Shown piece after piece: positions 26,099 through 34,596 of a stretch of DNA of 39,666 nucleotides; the stretch's first letter is position 1, and every line of letters begins with the position of its first letter. The stretch is from contig JAEZLJ010000151.1 in assembly GCA_023415275.1 (NCBI GenBank), forward strand, positions 1 to 39,666, in the 5' to 3' direction. This DNA is from Bacteroidota bacterium (GTDB lineage Bacteria; Bacteroidota; Bacteroidia; Chitinophagales; Chitinophagaceae). The position numbers and the translations under genes are program-made. Under the pieces are notes generated by a model, which worked only from the letters and a program-made list of their open reading frames with translations, had not been told where the DNA came from and ran no database searches.

Positions 26099-26112
26099 AA
26101 GTCAAATGACTT
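26099..26112. repeat. Palindrome at the kinase/lpxD convergent junction
   Basis: AAGTCA-AA-TGACTT is a perfect 6-bp inverted repeat reaching into the lpxD stop codon (26111). It starts 2 bp after the kinase stop. It has no U-tract. Confidence 0.4.
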
Positions 26113-27172
26113 ACCTGGGTACGCCATTCATTTTTTCGGCTACCAGCTGCCTGATGATCTTTTCAAGCTCATAGATGCGCTTTTCCATTTCGGGTAAGTT
26201 GCGAAAGATCGCCTGGCTTCTCAATACACTGCTGTAGTCGGCGGCGGGAGATCCGGTAACGGTGCCATATGGCTCTTTCATTGATTTACTTACACCACTT
26301 TGGGCATTGATGCGTGAACCATCTGCTATCTGGATGTGACCTACAATACCTGCCTGGCCACCGATCATGACGTTTTTGCCAACCTTAGTTGATCCCGATA
26401 TTCCTGCCTGTGCTGCGATTACGGTACTTTCACCTACTTCCACATTATGGGCTATCTGGATCAAATTATCCAATTTGGCACCTGCTTTTATACAGGTGGA
26501 ACCCATGGTGGCCCTGTCTATGGTAGTATTGGCGCCTATTTCCACATCATTTTCAATGAGAACATTCCCGATTTGGGGCACCTTTTTGAAAGATCCATCT
26601 GCTTGTGGAGCAAAACCAAATCCATCACTTCCAATAACGGTTCCGGCATGCAAGATGACCCGGTTTTGTACCACACAATCATGGTAGATCTTAACTCCTG
26701 GGTGAATAAGGCAATCATCCCCGATGACCACATTATCGCCTAAAAAAGAATTAGGAAATATCTTGGTATTTTTTCCAACCCTTACATTTTCACCTATATA
26801 ACAGAAAGCTCCTACAAAAACATCTTCTTCAAGTTTGGCCGAAGAAGCTATATAGCTAGGCTGCTGAATACCTTTCATGTTTTGGGTAGCCATTTCCTGG
26901 TATTTACCAAGTAATTGGGCAAACCCCGTATAGGCATCCGGAACCCTGATTAGGGTTGGTTTTACCGGGTCGCGGAGCTCATAATTCTCATTGATTATGG
27001 CAATAGATGCCCCGGTAGAGTATAAGTAATCCTCGTATTTTGGATTGGCTAAAAAAGTAAGCTGCCCTTCTTGTGCCTCCTCTATCTTTCCAAATGAAGA
27101 CACGGTCACATCGGCATTCCCCTCAATTTTCCCATTCAGCAATATGGAGATCTGGGCGGCTGTAAACTTCAT
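26111..27172 (-). CDS. lpxD: UDP-3-O-(3-hydroxyacyl)glucosamine N-acyltransferase
   Basis: LpxD adds the second 3-hydroxyacyl chain, carried by ACP, to UDP-3-O-acyl-glucosamine in lipid A synthesis. The N-terminal uridine-binding domain (LTFLANPKY near 38-46) is followed by a left-handed beta-helix of hexapeptide repeats from about 108 to 310. Catalytic His242 is in IQIAHNVEVG. A C-terminal helix (MEKRIYELEKIIRQLV) completes the 353 residues, a normal length. The HD-domain gene lies 120 bp upstream on the same strand, a pairing common in Bacteroidota. The lpxC-fabZ and lpxA genes that usually follow are absent; the convergent kinase is there instead. A heptad repeat tract and a -7-like element lie in its leader. 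Confidence 0.96.
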   Translation of the reverse strand: MKFTAAQISILLNGKIEGNADVTVSSFGKIEEAQEGQLTFLANPKYEDYLYSTGASIAIINENYELRDPVKPTLIRVPDAYTGFAQLLGKYQEMATQNMKGIQQPSYIASSAKLEEDVFVGAFCYIGENVRVGKNTKIFPNSFLGDNVVIGDDCLIHPGVKIYHDCVVQNRVILHAGTVIGSDGFGFAPQADGSFKKVPQIGNVLIENDVEIGANTTIDRATMGSTCIKAGAKLDNLIQIAHNVEVGESTVIAAQAGISGSTKVGKNVMIGGQAGIVGHIQIADGSRINAQSGVSKSMKEPYGTVTGSPAADYSSVLRSQAIFRNLPEMEKRIYELEKIIRQLVAEKMNGVPR

Positions 27173-27186
27173 AGATTAAAAGTAAA

Positions 27187-27219
27187 AGTTCAAATTTATT
27201 AGTTCAAAGTTCAAAGTTC
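27187..27219. repeat. 7-bp repeat tract (AGTTCAA) upstream of lpxD
   Basis: AGTTCAA units at 27187, 27201 and 27208, plus a partial unit at 27215, keep an exact 7-bp register, with one degenerate unit (ATTTATT) at 27194. A second pair of 7-bp units, AACTTTT, is at 27273-27286 and is nearly complementary. On the minus strand the tract carries repeated TTTG-like cores. Confidence 0.6.
27191..27198 (-). promoter_or_regulatory. Candidate -7 element of lpxD
   Basis: The minus strand reads TAAATTTG, 18 nt before the lpxD start and inside the heptad repeat tract. No -33 TTG is at the usual spacing. Confidence 0.35.
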
Positions 27220-27292
27220 CGGGCATCAATAACACAAAAACGCTTAATTAATTGTTTTCTGTAAATATTTTAAACTTTTAACTTTTGTCCGC

Positions 27293-28507
27293 TCAGCGGA
27301 AATAGCAAAGGTAATATTTTTTGACAGGGGAAGATATTTGTTGGTGGATCAGGGCATTATCCACTTTGGATATATCTGAGGTGGTTCCGTCTTTATAAAG
27401 AATTTTGATATGTTCATCGTTAGGGTTATAGGTTGTGTTCACTGCTTCCCCGGTAAATATAAAGTAGGCTGCCTCGTCGGGTGTAATTTTTAATCTTTCG
27501 GCAAGGTCTGTTTTTAAGGCATCCACGAGCAGGTCATCAAAAGGCTCGGACTGCAATTTGATCTTGAGAAGTTTTCTATCCACCAGTCCTTTGCACAACC
27601 GTCCAAGGACAGGGTCTATGTGTCCGCACCAGTTTTTAAGGGTGCACATGACATCGGTATCATCTAATTGAGTAAATCTTTCCAGGTGTTTGATAAAGTT
27701 CCCGTCCGGCTGGTGTTCTTTCAAAAAGAAATTCAGGTTTGTTGAAGCGGCATGTAACTCAATCCCGTTGGCAATAAGTACATTGGCACGGTCTATAATC
27801 TTTACAAGCATTTTCTCGGCCGCTACTACTGTCTTGTGCAGATACACCTGCCAGTACATAAGCCTCCTGGAAACGAGGAACTTCTCCACCGTATAAATAG
27901 CCTTTTCTTCAATCATTAGTTGCCCTTCATGAACAGTAAGCATTTTTAAAATGCGGTCATATCCTATTGCTCCTTCTATCACGCCTGTAAAAAAGGAATC
28001 ACGGGTCAGGTAATCCATCCTGTCCACATCCAATTGTCCAGAGACCAATTGGTGAAGGAATTGTTTTGGATAGGTGCCGCTAAATATCTCAATGGCAAGC
28101 TTAAGTTGGCCATTGAACTGTTCATTCAATAACTGTAAAATAAGAGAAGAGATGTCCTCATGGTGTACGCCTTTGATCAGCTTTCGCTCCAGGGCATGAG
28201 AATAAGGTCCATGGCCAATATCATGTAGAAGGATAGCAATTTTAGCACCCTGTTCTTCTTCCTTTGATATTTCTACCCCTTTGTTTCTAAGTTCAGTCAA
28301 TGCGAGGCCCATTAAATGGTAGGCTCCTAGAGAATGATGGAGCCTGGTGTGCACAGCACCCGGGTAAACGAGTGAAGCAAAAGCCATTTGGTGTATTCTT
28401 CTTAACCGTTGATAATAAGGGTGTGAAATGATCTCAAAGATCAATGGATCATCTATAGTTATAAATCCGTAAACAGGGTCATTGATGATTTTACGTACAT
28501 ATGCCAT
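27293..28507 (-). CDS. HD-domain phosphohydrolase (SAMHD1/YwfO-like, possible dNTPase)
   Basis: This 404-residue protein carries a complete HD metal site: His58 (RLHHSLGAYHL), His95-Asp96 (LLHDIGHGPYSHALE) and an Asp in QLDVDRMDYLTRD (160-166). This arrangement is that of SAMHD1 and the bacterial YwfO-like dGTP/dNTP triphosphohydrolases, so hydrolysis of deoxynucleoside triphosphates is the most likely reaction, though not proven. The start at 28507 (MAYVRKIINDPVYGFI) matches the family. It is upstream of lpxD on the same strand and divergent from porX, an arrangement I recall from many Bacteroidota genomes. Why this enzyme travels with lpxD is not known to me. Confidence 0.9.
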   Translation of the reverse strand: MAYVRKIINDPVYGFITIDDPLIFEIISHPYYQRLRRIHQMAFASLVYPGAVHTRLHHSLGAYHLMGLALTELRNKGVEISKEEEQGAKIAILLHDIGHGPYSHALERKLIKGVHHEDISSLILQLLNEQFNGQLKLAIEIFSGTYPKQFLHQLVSGQLDVDRMDYLTRDSFFTGVIEGAIGYDRILKMLTVHEGQLMIEEKAIYTVEKFLVSRRLMYWQVYLHKTVVAAEKMLVKIIDRANVLIANGIELHAASTNLNFFLKEHQPDGNFIKHLERFTQLDDTDVMCTLKNWCGHIDPVLGRLCKGLVDRKLLKIKLQSEPFDDLLVDALKTDLAERLKITPDEAAYFIFTGEAVNTTYNPNDEHIKILYKDGTTSDISKVDNALIHQQISSPVKKYYLCYFR

Positions 28508-28590
28508 GAAAAACTGCTTTGTTAATAATTCCCCGCTTAAAAATTACATGCCTGAAGGGTTGTGTAAATTTGTTAGCTTGTAATGATTTT

Positions 28591-28618
28591 CACCGCAAAG
28601 TACGTAATGGCGTAAAGG
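28591..28618. repeat. Decayed CGCAAAG-type intergenic repeat
   Basis: CACCGCAAAG, a spacer, then GGCGTAAAGG resembles the tandem 'cgcaaagg' repeats scattered between Bacteroidota genes. It lies between the HD gene and porX. This is a resemblance only. Confidence 0.3.
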
Positions 28619-28699
28619 TTGTGTCAAGTTTCTTCGGGAGCATAGATATGGCTTACTGGTGTGATCGGTTTATTTTACCAATTAAATATTAGGATTTAC

Positions 28700-30256
28700 A
28701 TGAGCCAGGCAAAAATTCTGTGGGTAGATGATGAAATAGAAAGTTTACAGTCTCAAAAGATATTTTTGGAAAATAAGGGTTACCAGGTGCAGACCCTTAC
28801 AAATGGCTTTGATGCCATAGATTATATAAAGGAAAATATTGTTGATGTTGTATTAATAGATGAAACCATGCCCGGTATCACAGGGCTGGAAACATTGGCA
28901 AAGATCAAAGAAGTGAATGCACAGATCCCGGTTGTTCTCATAACTAAGAATGAAACCGAAAACCTGATGAATGAGGCCATTGGCAGCCAGATCTCAGATT
29001 ACCTCATCAAACCGGTTAATCCCAACCAGGTATGGCTTTCTCTGAAAAAAATCATTGACAACCGCAGGCTGGTAGCCGAAAAAACAACTACCGCTTACCA
29101 ACAACAGTTTCGAAATCTTTTCATGGCCCTGAATAGCAGCCCCGATTTCACTGAGTGGATGGGGATCTACAAAGAGCTGGTACATTGGGAGCTCAGTCTT
29201 CAGCGCAGCGATAGTCCTGAAATGCAGGAAGTGTTCCTTACCCAAAAGAATGAGGCGAATACTGAATTTTTTAAATTTATTTCCAGGAACTACCAATCCT
29301 GGGTTAAAGAAAAGGGCGGCAACAGGCCCGTGATGTCGCACACGCTGATTCGCGAAAAGGTAATACCTGCCGTAGAAAAAGGAGTATCAACCTTTTTTGT
29401 GCTCATAGATAATCTTCGCTTTGATCAGTGGCGCACCATCATGCCCATTTTTCTTGAAAGTTTTCGGTTGGTGGAAGAAGATACTTTTTACAGCATTTTG
29501 CCCACTGCCACTCACTATGCCCGCAATGCCATATTTGCCGGTATGCTTCCAATTGATATTGAAAAGAAGTTTCCGCAGCAATGGAAGAATGACGATGAAG
29601 AGGGCGGTAAAAATTTAAGTGAAGAAGAATTCTTTAAAGCACAGTTAAAGGCAATGGGAGAGGATCAGTTGCGTACATCTTATACAAAGGTGCTGAATAA
29701 CCAGGCAGGCCTTGACCTGGTTAATAATGTCCATAACTTGTTGTCCAATGACCTGAACGTCATCGTTTACAATTTTGTGGATATGCTCTCTCATGCCAGG
29801 ACGGAAATGGAAGTGTTGAAAGAACTGGCAGGCGATGAAGTAAGTTATCGTAGCATTACAGCCTCCTGGTTTGAGCATTCTCCCTTGCACCAGGCATTAA
29901 AGAAGATAGCAGATAAGAATGTCAAAATTATACTGGCAACTGACCATGGAAGTGTTAGGGTGAAGACCCCGGTAAAAGTGATTGGGGATAAGCAAACCAC
30001 AACCAACCTTCGATACAAGCATGGTAGGAACCTAAACTACGACCCCAAGGAGGTGCTTGCTTTCCGCGAACCTAAAGATGGAGGGCTGCCTTCGCCAACC
30101 ATCAATTCTTCCTACATCTTTGCGGGTGAGGATGTATTCCTTTGTTATCCTAATAATTACAATCATTATGTGAATTATTACCGGAATACATTCCAGCATG
30201 GAGGTATCAGCCTTGAAGAAATGATCGTACCCGTGATTCAAATGGTGAGTAAATAG
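28700..30256 (+). CDS. porX: PorX: T9SS response regulator with PglZ phosphatase-fold effector domain
   Basis: PorX regulates T9SS gene expression and gliding or secretion in Bacteroidota, together with the PorY kinase and the SigP sigma factor. The receiver domain (1-120) has acidic residues Asp10/Asp11, phospho-acceptor Asp54 (IDETMPG), a Thr in LITKNE and Lys104 (LIKP). A helical linker follows. The PglZ domain of the alkaline phosphatase superfamily shows Asp237 (LIDNLRFDQW), nucleophile Thr271 (TATHYARNA), Asp361 and His365 (FVDMLSH), Asp415-His416 (TDHGS) and His500 (FQHGG), a full metal site. The ATG at 28700 (MSQAKILWVDDE) gives 518 residues, the usual length; a GTG 39 bp upstream in frame adds no conserved residues. 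No porY or sigP gene lies nearby. Confidence 0.95.
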   Translation: MSQAKILWVDDEIESLQSQKIFLENKGYQVQTLTNGFDAIDYIKENIVDVVLIDETMPGITGLETLAKIKEVNAQIPVVLITKNETENLMNEAIGSQISDYLIKPVNPNQVWLSLKKIIDNRRLVAEKTTTAYQQQFRNLFMALNSSPDFTEWMGIYKELVHWELSLQRSDSPEMQEVFLTQKNEANTEFFKFISRNYQSWVKEKGGNRPVMSHTLIREKVIPAVEKGVSTFFVLIDNLRFDQWRTIMPIFLESFRLVEEDTFYSILPTATHYARNAIFAGMLPIDIEKKFPQQWKNDDEEGGKNLSEEEFFKAQLKAMGEDQLRTSYTKVLNNQAGLDLVNNVHNLLSNDLNVIVYNFVDMLSHARTEMEVLKELAGDEVSYRSITASWFEHSPLHQALKKIADKNVKIILATDHGSVRVKTPVKVIGDKQTTTNLRYKHGRNLNYDPKEVLAFREPKDGGLPSPTINSSYIFAGEDVFLCYPNNYNHYVNYYRNTFQHGGISLEEMIVPVIQMVSK

Positions 30257-30295
30257 TCCAGTGTCCGTTATTGTATGGATTAAGTTTTTAGTTTT

Positions 30296-30303
30296 TACTT
30301 TTG
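30296..30303 (+). promoter_or_regulatory. Candidate -7 element upstream of the 100-residue gene
   Basis: TACTTTTG followed by CC matches TAnnTTTG and ends 7 nt before the ATG at 30311, again suggesting a leaderless transcript like that proposed for glyS. TTG at 30271 is spaced 22 bp, slightly long. Confidence 0.4.
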
Positions 30304-30310
30304 CCTTTCC

Positions 30311-30613
30311 ATGAAATATACTCAGAATACGCTCGATAAGATTGAAAATGTAATAGAAGAAATGGGTTACATCATCCGTTATGAAAGGGGCACCTTTCAA
30401 AGCGGGTTTTGCATTCTGGAAGATAAAAAAGTGGTGGTGCTGAATAAGTTCCTGCAACTGGAAGGACGGATCAATACACTAATAGAACTAATACCTCAGT
30501 TAAAGATTGATGCTGACGCCCTGACGCCTGAGAGCCGTAAGGTATTTGATGATATTATGGGTCGTTACCATGCAAGCAAAGGAGAGGAAGAAAGCTCAAG
30601 CAATAATGAATAA
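30311..30613 (+). CDS. Small conserved hypothetical protein
   Basis: I do not recognise a characterised family. The 100-residue protein has no signal or membrane segment. Its N-terminal half is alternating strands and helices (YTQNTLDKIENVIEEMGY, then RYERGTFQSGFCILEDKKVVVLNK as two pieces), and the C-terminal half is a helical LEGRINTLIELIPQL stretch ending in a Ser/Glu/Asn-rich tail. Balanced composition, a clear start with a promoter-like box directly upstream, and the tight 32-bp gap to the metallo-hydrolase gene argue that it is real. The two are probably co-transcribed. Function unknown. Confidence 0.82.
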   Translation: MKYTQNTLDKIENVIEEMGYIIRYERGTFQSGFCILEDKKVVVLNKFLQLEGRINTLIELIPQLKIDADALTPESRKVFDDIMGRYHASKGEEESSSNNE

Positions 30614-30645
30614 ATAAATGCAGGAGAACCCTTAAACATTTTTTC

Positions 30646-31425
30646 GTGCAGCATTGCCCACCACTAAAAATAACTTTTCTTGGCACCGGCACCAGTAGCG
30701 GGGTTCCTATGATTGCCTGCGATTGCGAGGTGTGTACTTCTCCTGCAAAGGAAGATAAGCGTCTACGCAGCAGTATCCTGGTACAATCCCAACGGACTAC
30801 CATTGTGGTAGATACCACTCCGGATTTCCGCACGCAGATGTTAAGGGAGCATGTAAAATCACTGGATGCGGTGTTGTTTACGCATCCTCATAAGGATCAT
30901 ATCGCCGGGCTAGATGACGTACGGGCTTTTAATTTCTTCCAGGAGCAGGCCATGCAGGTATATGCCAACCAAATGACCATAGATGCCCTCATGCGCGAGT
31001 TTGCGTATGCCTTTGCTGATAAGAAATACCCTGGAGTGCCCAACCTGGAATTGAATACCATTGATATGGAGCCCTTTACTATAGGCGATATTCCTGTTAC
31101 GCCAGTATTGGTCTGGCACCTGAAGATGCCTGTATTTGGATTTCGCTTTGGCAAGTTCACTTATATCACGGACGCCAATTTGATTGAAGAATCAGAAATG
31201 GAGAAGATCTGGGGCAGTGATGTGCTGGTATTAAATGCGCTCAGGAAAGAAAAACATATCTCGCATTATAACCTTAACGAAGCAGTAGATATGGTCGATA
31301 AGCTACAGGTCCCTAAAGGTTATTTTACACATATATCCCACCAGCTGGGAAGGCATGCTGAGGTTGAAAGCTTGTTGCCCGAAAACAGGCATCTAGCTTA
31401 CGATGGTTTGACCATTCATGTCTGA
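30646..31425 (+). CDS. MBL-fold metallo-hydrolase, PhnP-like phosphodiesterase
   Basis: This 259-residue metallo-beta-lactamase fold protein belongs to the PhnP-like group. It has the opening FLGTGTSSGVPMIAC, a structural zinc motif Cys25-x-Cys27-x-x-Cys30, and the catalytic HxHxDH as THPHKDH (His80, His82, Asp84, His85), with a later TYITDAN Asp. PhnP cleaves cyclic ribosyl phosphates in phosphonate use; no phn genes are present, so a general cyclic phosphodiester or nucleotide substrate is more likely. The start is GTG at 30646, because the only nearby upstream ATG (30618) is in a frame that stops after five codons and no in-frame ATG precedes the fold. It lies 32 bp after the 100-residue gene. 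Confidence 0.9.
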   Translation: MQHCPPLKITFLGTGTSSGVPMIACDCEVCTSPAKEDKRLRSSILVQSQRTTIVVDTTPDFRTQMLREHVKSLDAVLFTHPHKDHIAGLDDVRAFNFFQEQAMQVYANQMTIDALMREFAYAFADKKYPGVPNLELNTIDMEPFTIGDIPVTPVLVWHLKMPVFGFRFGKFTYITDANLIEESEMEKIWGSDVLVLNALRKEKHISHYNLNEAVDMVDKLQVPKGYFTHISHQLGRHAEVESLLPENRHLAYDGLTIHV

Positions 31426-31455
31426 ACCCTTATTTTATCATACCAACTATTCAAT

Positions 31456-31463
31456 TACATTTG
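31456..31463 (+). promoter_or_regulatory. Candidate -7 element of the acyl-CoA dehydrogenase gene
   Basis: TACATTTG matches TAnnTTTG and ends 22 nt before the ATG at 31486. The -33 position is AT-rich without a clear TTG. Confidence 0.45.
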
Positions 31464-31485
31464 TCACCCTTAACACGATTGCTAC

Positions 31486-32628
31486 ATGAATTTTGAACCT
31501 AGTGAAATAACACTCCAGGTCGCGGAGACTGCCCGTGATTTTGCCCGCCAGTATATTAAACCACATGTCATGGAGTGGGACGAAAGCCAGCAATTCCCTC
31601 TGCCATTATTTAAGCAATTAGGCCAATTGGGAATGATGGGTGTATTAGTCCCTGAAGAATATGGAGGTGCAGGACTTTCTTATTTCGAATACAAGACCAT
31701 TATTGAAGAAATAGCCAAGGTAGATGGCTCTATAGGCTTGAGTGTCGCTGCCCATAATTCTTTATGCACAGGACATATCCTCTTATTTGCCAATGAATCG
31801 CAAAAGAAATATTATCTGCCAAAGCTTGCTACAGGGGAATGGTTAGGCGCATGGGGTCTAACCGAGCCTAATACCGGTAGTGATGCAGGCAATATGAAAT
31901 GCACGGCCGTGAAAGATGGCGACAACTGGATCATCAATGGCACAAAGAATTGGATCACCCATGGACGTAGCGGCGATGTAGCAGTTGTCATCTGCCGGAC
32001 CGGTGCTCCAAGAGAAAAGAATAATGCTACCGCTTTTGTGGTAGAAAGAGGGACCCAAGGTTTCAGCGGTGGCAAAAAGGAAAACAAACTGGGCATGCGG
32101 GCTTCGGAAACTGCAGAAATGATCTTTGAGAACTGTATTATTCCAGATGCCAACCGCCTGGGAGAAGTGGGCGATGGCTTTAAACAGGCCATGAAAGTAT
32201 TGGATGGAGGAAGGATATCCATTGCCTCATTATCATTAGGAATTGCTAAAGGTGCCTATGAAGCGGCCCTTCAATATGCACAGGAGCGTCACCAGTTCGA
32301 TAAGCCCATTGCTTCTTTCCAGGGAATATCATTCAAGCTTGCAGATATGGCTACGGAGATTCAGGCTGCTGAATTATTAACCCTAAAGGCTTGTGACCTC
32401 AAGAACCGGCATGAGCCTGTGACAAGAGTAGCTGCCATGGCCAAATATTATGCAAGTGAGGTGGCAGTTAAAGTGTCTAATGATGCCGTACAGGTGTTTG
32501 GAGGCTATGGCTATACCAAGGATTTTCCTGTAGAAAAGCATTACAGGGATTCTAAATTATGCACTATTGGGGAAGGTACCAGTGAGATACAAAAGCTTGT
32601 GATCTCCCGGGAAGTACTAAAAGATTGA
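31486..32628 (+). CDS. Acyl-CoA dehydrogenase (short/branched-chain type)
   Basis: This FAD enzyme introduces the alpha-beta double bond into acyl-CoA and passes electrons to electron-transfer flavoprotein. The 380 residues have the usual three domains. FAD and substrate motifs LTEPNTGSDAG and NWITHG lie in the middle domain, and FQGISFKLADMATEIQAA and VFGGYGYTKDFPVEKHYRD in the C-terminal domain. The catalytic Glu363 is in IGEGTSEIQ, the short-chain/butyryl/isobutyryl-CoA position rather than the isovaleryl-CoA one. Chain-length specificity cannot be set from sequence. Candidate promoter and a clear terminator suggest a single-gene unit. Confidence 0.94.
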   Translation: MNFEPSEITLQVAETARDFARQYIKPHVMEWDESQQFPLPLFKQLGQLGMMGVLVPEEYGGAGLSYFEYKTIIEEIAKVDGSIGLSVAAHNSLCTGHILLFANESQKKYYLPKLATGEWLGAWGLTEPNTGSDAGNMKCTAVKDGDNWIINGTKNWITHGRSGDVAVVICRTGAPREKNNATAFVVERGTQGFSGGKKENKLGMRASETAEMIFENCIIPDANRLGEVGDGFKQAMKVLDGGRISIASLSLGIAKGAYEAALQYAQERHQFDKPIASFQGISFKLADMATEIQAAELLTLKACDLKNRHEPVTRVAAMAKYYASEVAVKVSNDAVQVFGGYGYTKDFPVEKHYRDSKLCTIGEGTSEIQKLVISREVLKD

Positions 32629-32647
32629 TATCTGTAAAATATTTGAT

Positions 32648-32676
32648 AGTCCCTGGCCATTAAAGGTTCAGGGACT
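32648..32676 (+). terminator. Rho-independent terminator of the acyl-CoA dehydrogenase gene
   Basis: AGTCCCTG (32648-32655) and CAGGGACT (32669-32676) form a perfect 8-bp stem with a 13-nt loop followed by TTTTATTTTA, between convergent genes. Confidence 0.85.
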
Positions 32677-32678
32677 TT

Positions 32679-34505
32679 TTATTTTACTTCCTGCATCTGC
32701 ACCAGCTTATTGTAATATCCTTTTTTATCTAATAGCTGTTCATGTGTTCCTCTTTCTACTATCACTCCTTTTTGTAGTACAATGATCTCATCAGCATGCC
32801 TGATAGTTGAAAGCCGGTGGGCAATTACTATTGAGGTACGGTTCTCCATCATTTTATTGATGGCATCCTGTACCAGTCTTTCACTTTCAGTATCCAGGGC
32901 AGATGTAGCCTCGTCCATGATCAGAATAGGCGCATTCTTATAAATAGCCCTTGCAATGGTCAATCGCTGCCTTTGACCTCCACTCAGGCGCAGTCCTCTA
33001 TCACCAATCACCGTATCATAACCGTCCTCAAGTTCGGCAATGAAATTATGTGCATTGGCGGCCTTCGCTGCAGATATAGCTAAGTCTCTATCGGCAATTG
33101 CATTACCAAATGTGATATTGTTAATTACTGAATCATTAAATAATATGGCTTCCTGCGATACAATGGCCATCAGGGCCCTCAGATCATGAACTTTTAGATC
33201 CCTGATGTCCGTTTCATCCAATAATATAGCCCCCTCAGTAACATCATAGAACCTGGGAATAAGGTCAGCAAGGGTTGATTTGCCAGCACCACTTTCACCA
33301 ACCAGGGCTATCATTTTCCCTTTTGGAATAATGAGGTCAATATTGTGCAATACATTCTCCTGCATATAGGAAAAACCTACATTCTTTAAGTGAATAGCCT
33401 GGTTGAAAGCATGCACAGGCAGTGCATTTTCCTTCTCTATTATCTTCTGTGGTTCATCTAAAATATTAAGTACCCTTTCTCCCGCCACCAGTCCTCTTTG
33501 CAGATTGGTGATAGCTACCGAGATATTTTTTACAGGATTAATGATCTGGTAATAAAAACCGATATAGGCAATAAAAGCCGATGCCGTCATGGCGCTTTTT
33601 CCTTCCAGTATAAGGTATCCTCCATAAATGATGATCACAACAATGACGGTTACACCCAGGAATTCCGACAGGGGAGAGGCCAACTCTCTTTGGTTAGTGA
33701 TAGATTTTGTGGTGCGGGCCAGTTTATTACTTTCCGTCATGAACTTCCTGTTAATGAAGTTTTCTGCATTAAAGCCTTTTATGATGCGGATGCCGGTGAT
33801 GGTCTCTTCAGAAAGGTTAAGTATAGTACCAAAAAGACTTTGGCCCAGGTGAGATTTCTTACGCAACCTTTTAGAAATTGAGCTGATGATAAGGCCGGAA
33901 ACCGGAAAAAACACCAGGGTGAAAAAAGTGAGCTGGGGCGACAAATAAAAAAGGAACGCAAAGGTGGCAATGACCACCAATGGATCACGGAAAAGCGTTT
34001 GAATGGCGCTGACCACTGTAGTTTCTATTTCGCCAACATCATTACTGATAATAGATAAAAGATTTCCTTTTTTCTGTGTATGAAAGAATTGAAGTGACTG
34101 TGTACTGTAACGATAAAAAAGGTCTTCCCTGATGCGCTTAACCAGGTTTACCCGCATCCTGGTCAGCACTTTCTGACTAAGAAATCCGAACAGGTTTTTC
34201 AGGAATACAAATAGAAGCATTACCGCACATACGTAGGCCAGAACATTGATCTTACTCGTGGATTGTATGTAATAATTAAGGTTATAGTAAAAGGCAGCTT
34301 TGAAATAATCTGCAGATAAATGAAAAGGAGGCAGGGAAGTCACCACTACCTGTTTGCTGGTTTCAAACAATACATCCAGCAGGGGAATGATCAATGCAAA
34401 ATTCAGCAGGCCGAAAATGATGTATAAGAATATATAAATACAATATTCAGGTATATAGTGTCTATAGGGTTTGGAAAATTGTAAGAGCCGAAGGAAAATT
34501 TTCAT
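32679..34505 (-). CDS. ABC exporter with fused membrane and ATPase domains, MsbA-like
   Basis: This is a half-transporter of 608 residues that should work as a homodimer in the inner membrane. The N-terminal ABC transmembrane domain has about six segments (to ~320). The ATPase domain shows Walker A GESGAGKST (~402), signature LSGGQRQR (~507), Walker B ILIMDEATSALD (~525) and the switch AHRLSTI. This type, often annotated MsbA-like, exports lipids, lipid A core or other hydrophobic substrates; substrate is inferred from family only. The ATG at 34505 (MKIFLRLLQFSKPY) is preferred to one 12 codons upstream, which adds an Asn-rich stretch. It diverges from the glycosyltransferase gene, which may point to a surface glycolipid, and ends next to a terminator facing the acyl-CoA dehydrogenase. 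Confidence 0.92.
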   Translation of the reverse strand: MKIFLRLLQFSKPYRHYIPEYCIYIFLYIIFGLLNFALIIPLLDVLFETSKQVVVTSLPPFHLSADYFKAAFYYNLNYYIQSTSKINVLAYVCAVMLLFVFLKNLFGFLSQKVLTRMRVNLVKRIREDLFYRYSTQSLQFFHTQKKGNLLSIISNDVGEIETTVVSAIQTLFRDPLVVIATFAFLFYLSPQLTFFTLVFFPVSGLIISSISKRLRKKSHLGQSLFGTILNLSEETITGIRIIKGFNAENFINRKFMTESNKLARTTKSITNQRELASPLSEFLGVTVIVVIIIYGGYLILEGKSAMTASAFIAYIGFYYQIINPVKNISVAITNLQRGLVAGERVLNILDEPQKIIEKENALPVHAFNQAIHLKNVGFSYMQENVLHNIDLIIPKGKMIALVGESGAGKSTLADLIPRFYDVTEGAILLDETDIRDLKVHDLRALMAIVSQEAILFNDSVINNITFGNAIADRDLAISAAKAANAHNFIAELEDGYDTVIGDRGLRLSGGQRQRLTIARAIYKNAPILIMDEATSALDTESERLVQDAINKMMENRTSIVIAHRLSTIRHADEIIVLQKGVIVERGTHEQLLDKKGYYNKLVQMQEVK

Positions 34506-34530
34506 GAAAGCTGTGCTGTTATTATTTATA

Positions 34531-34538
34531 TATTTTTG
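34531..34538 (+). promoter_or_regulatory. Candidate -7 element of the glycosyltransferase-rbfA unit
   Basis: TATTTTTG followed by C matches TAnnTTTG in the short divergent intergenic region, 58 nt before the glycosyltransferase start. No clear -33 element. Confidence 0.35.
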
Positions 34539-34596
34539 CAAAATACGTGAAAAACCTGCTGTGCTGGCTCAAAGCGTGTTAATATAAATAAACGGA

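Noticed and set aside
30618..30635. ATG start for the metallo-hydrolase
   Set aside because: This ATG is followed by a stop after five codons in its frame; the GTG at 30646 is in frame with the fold.
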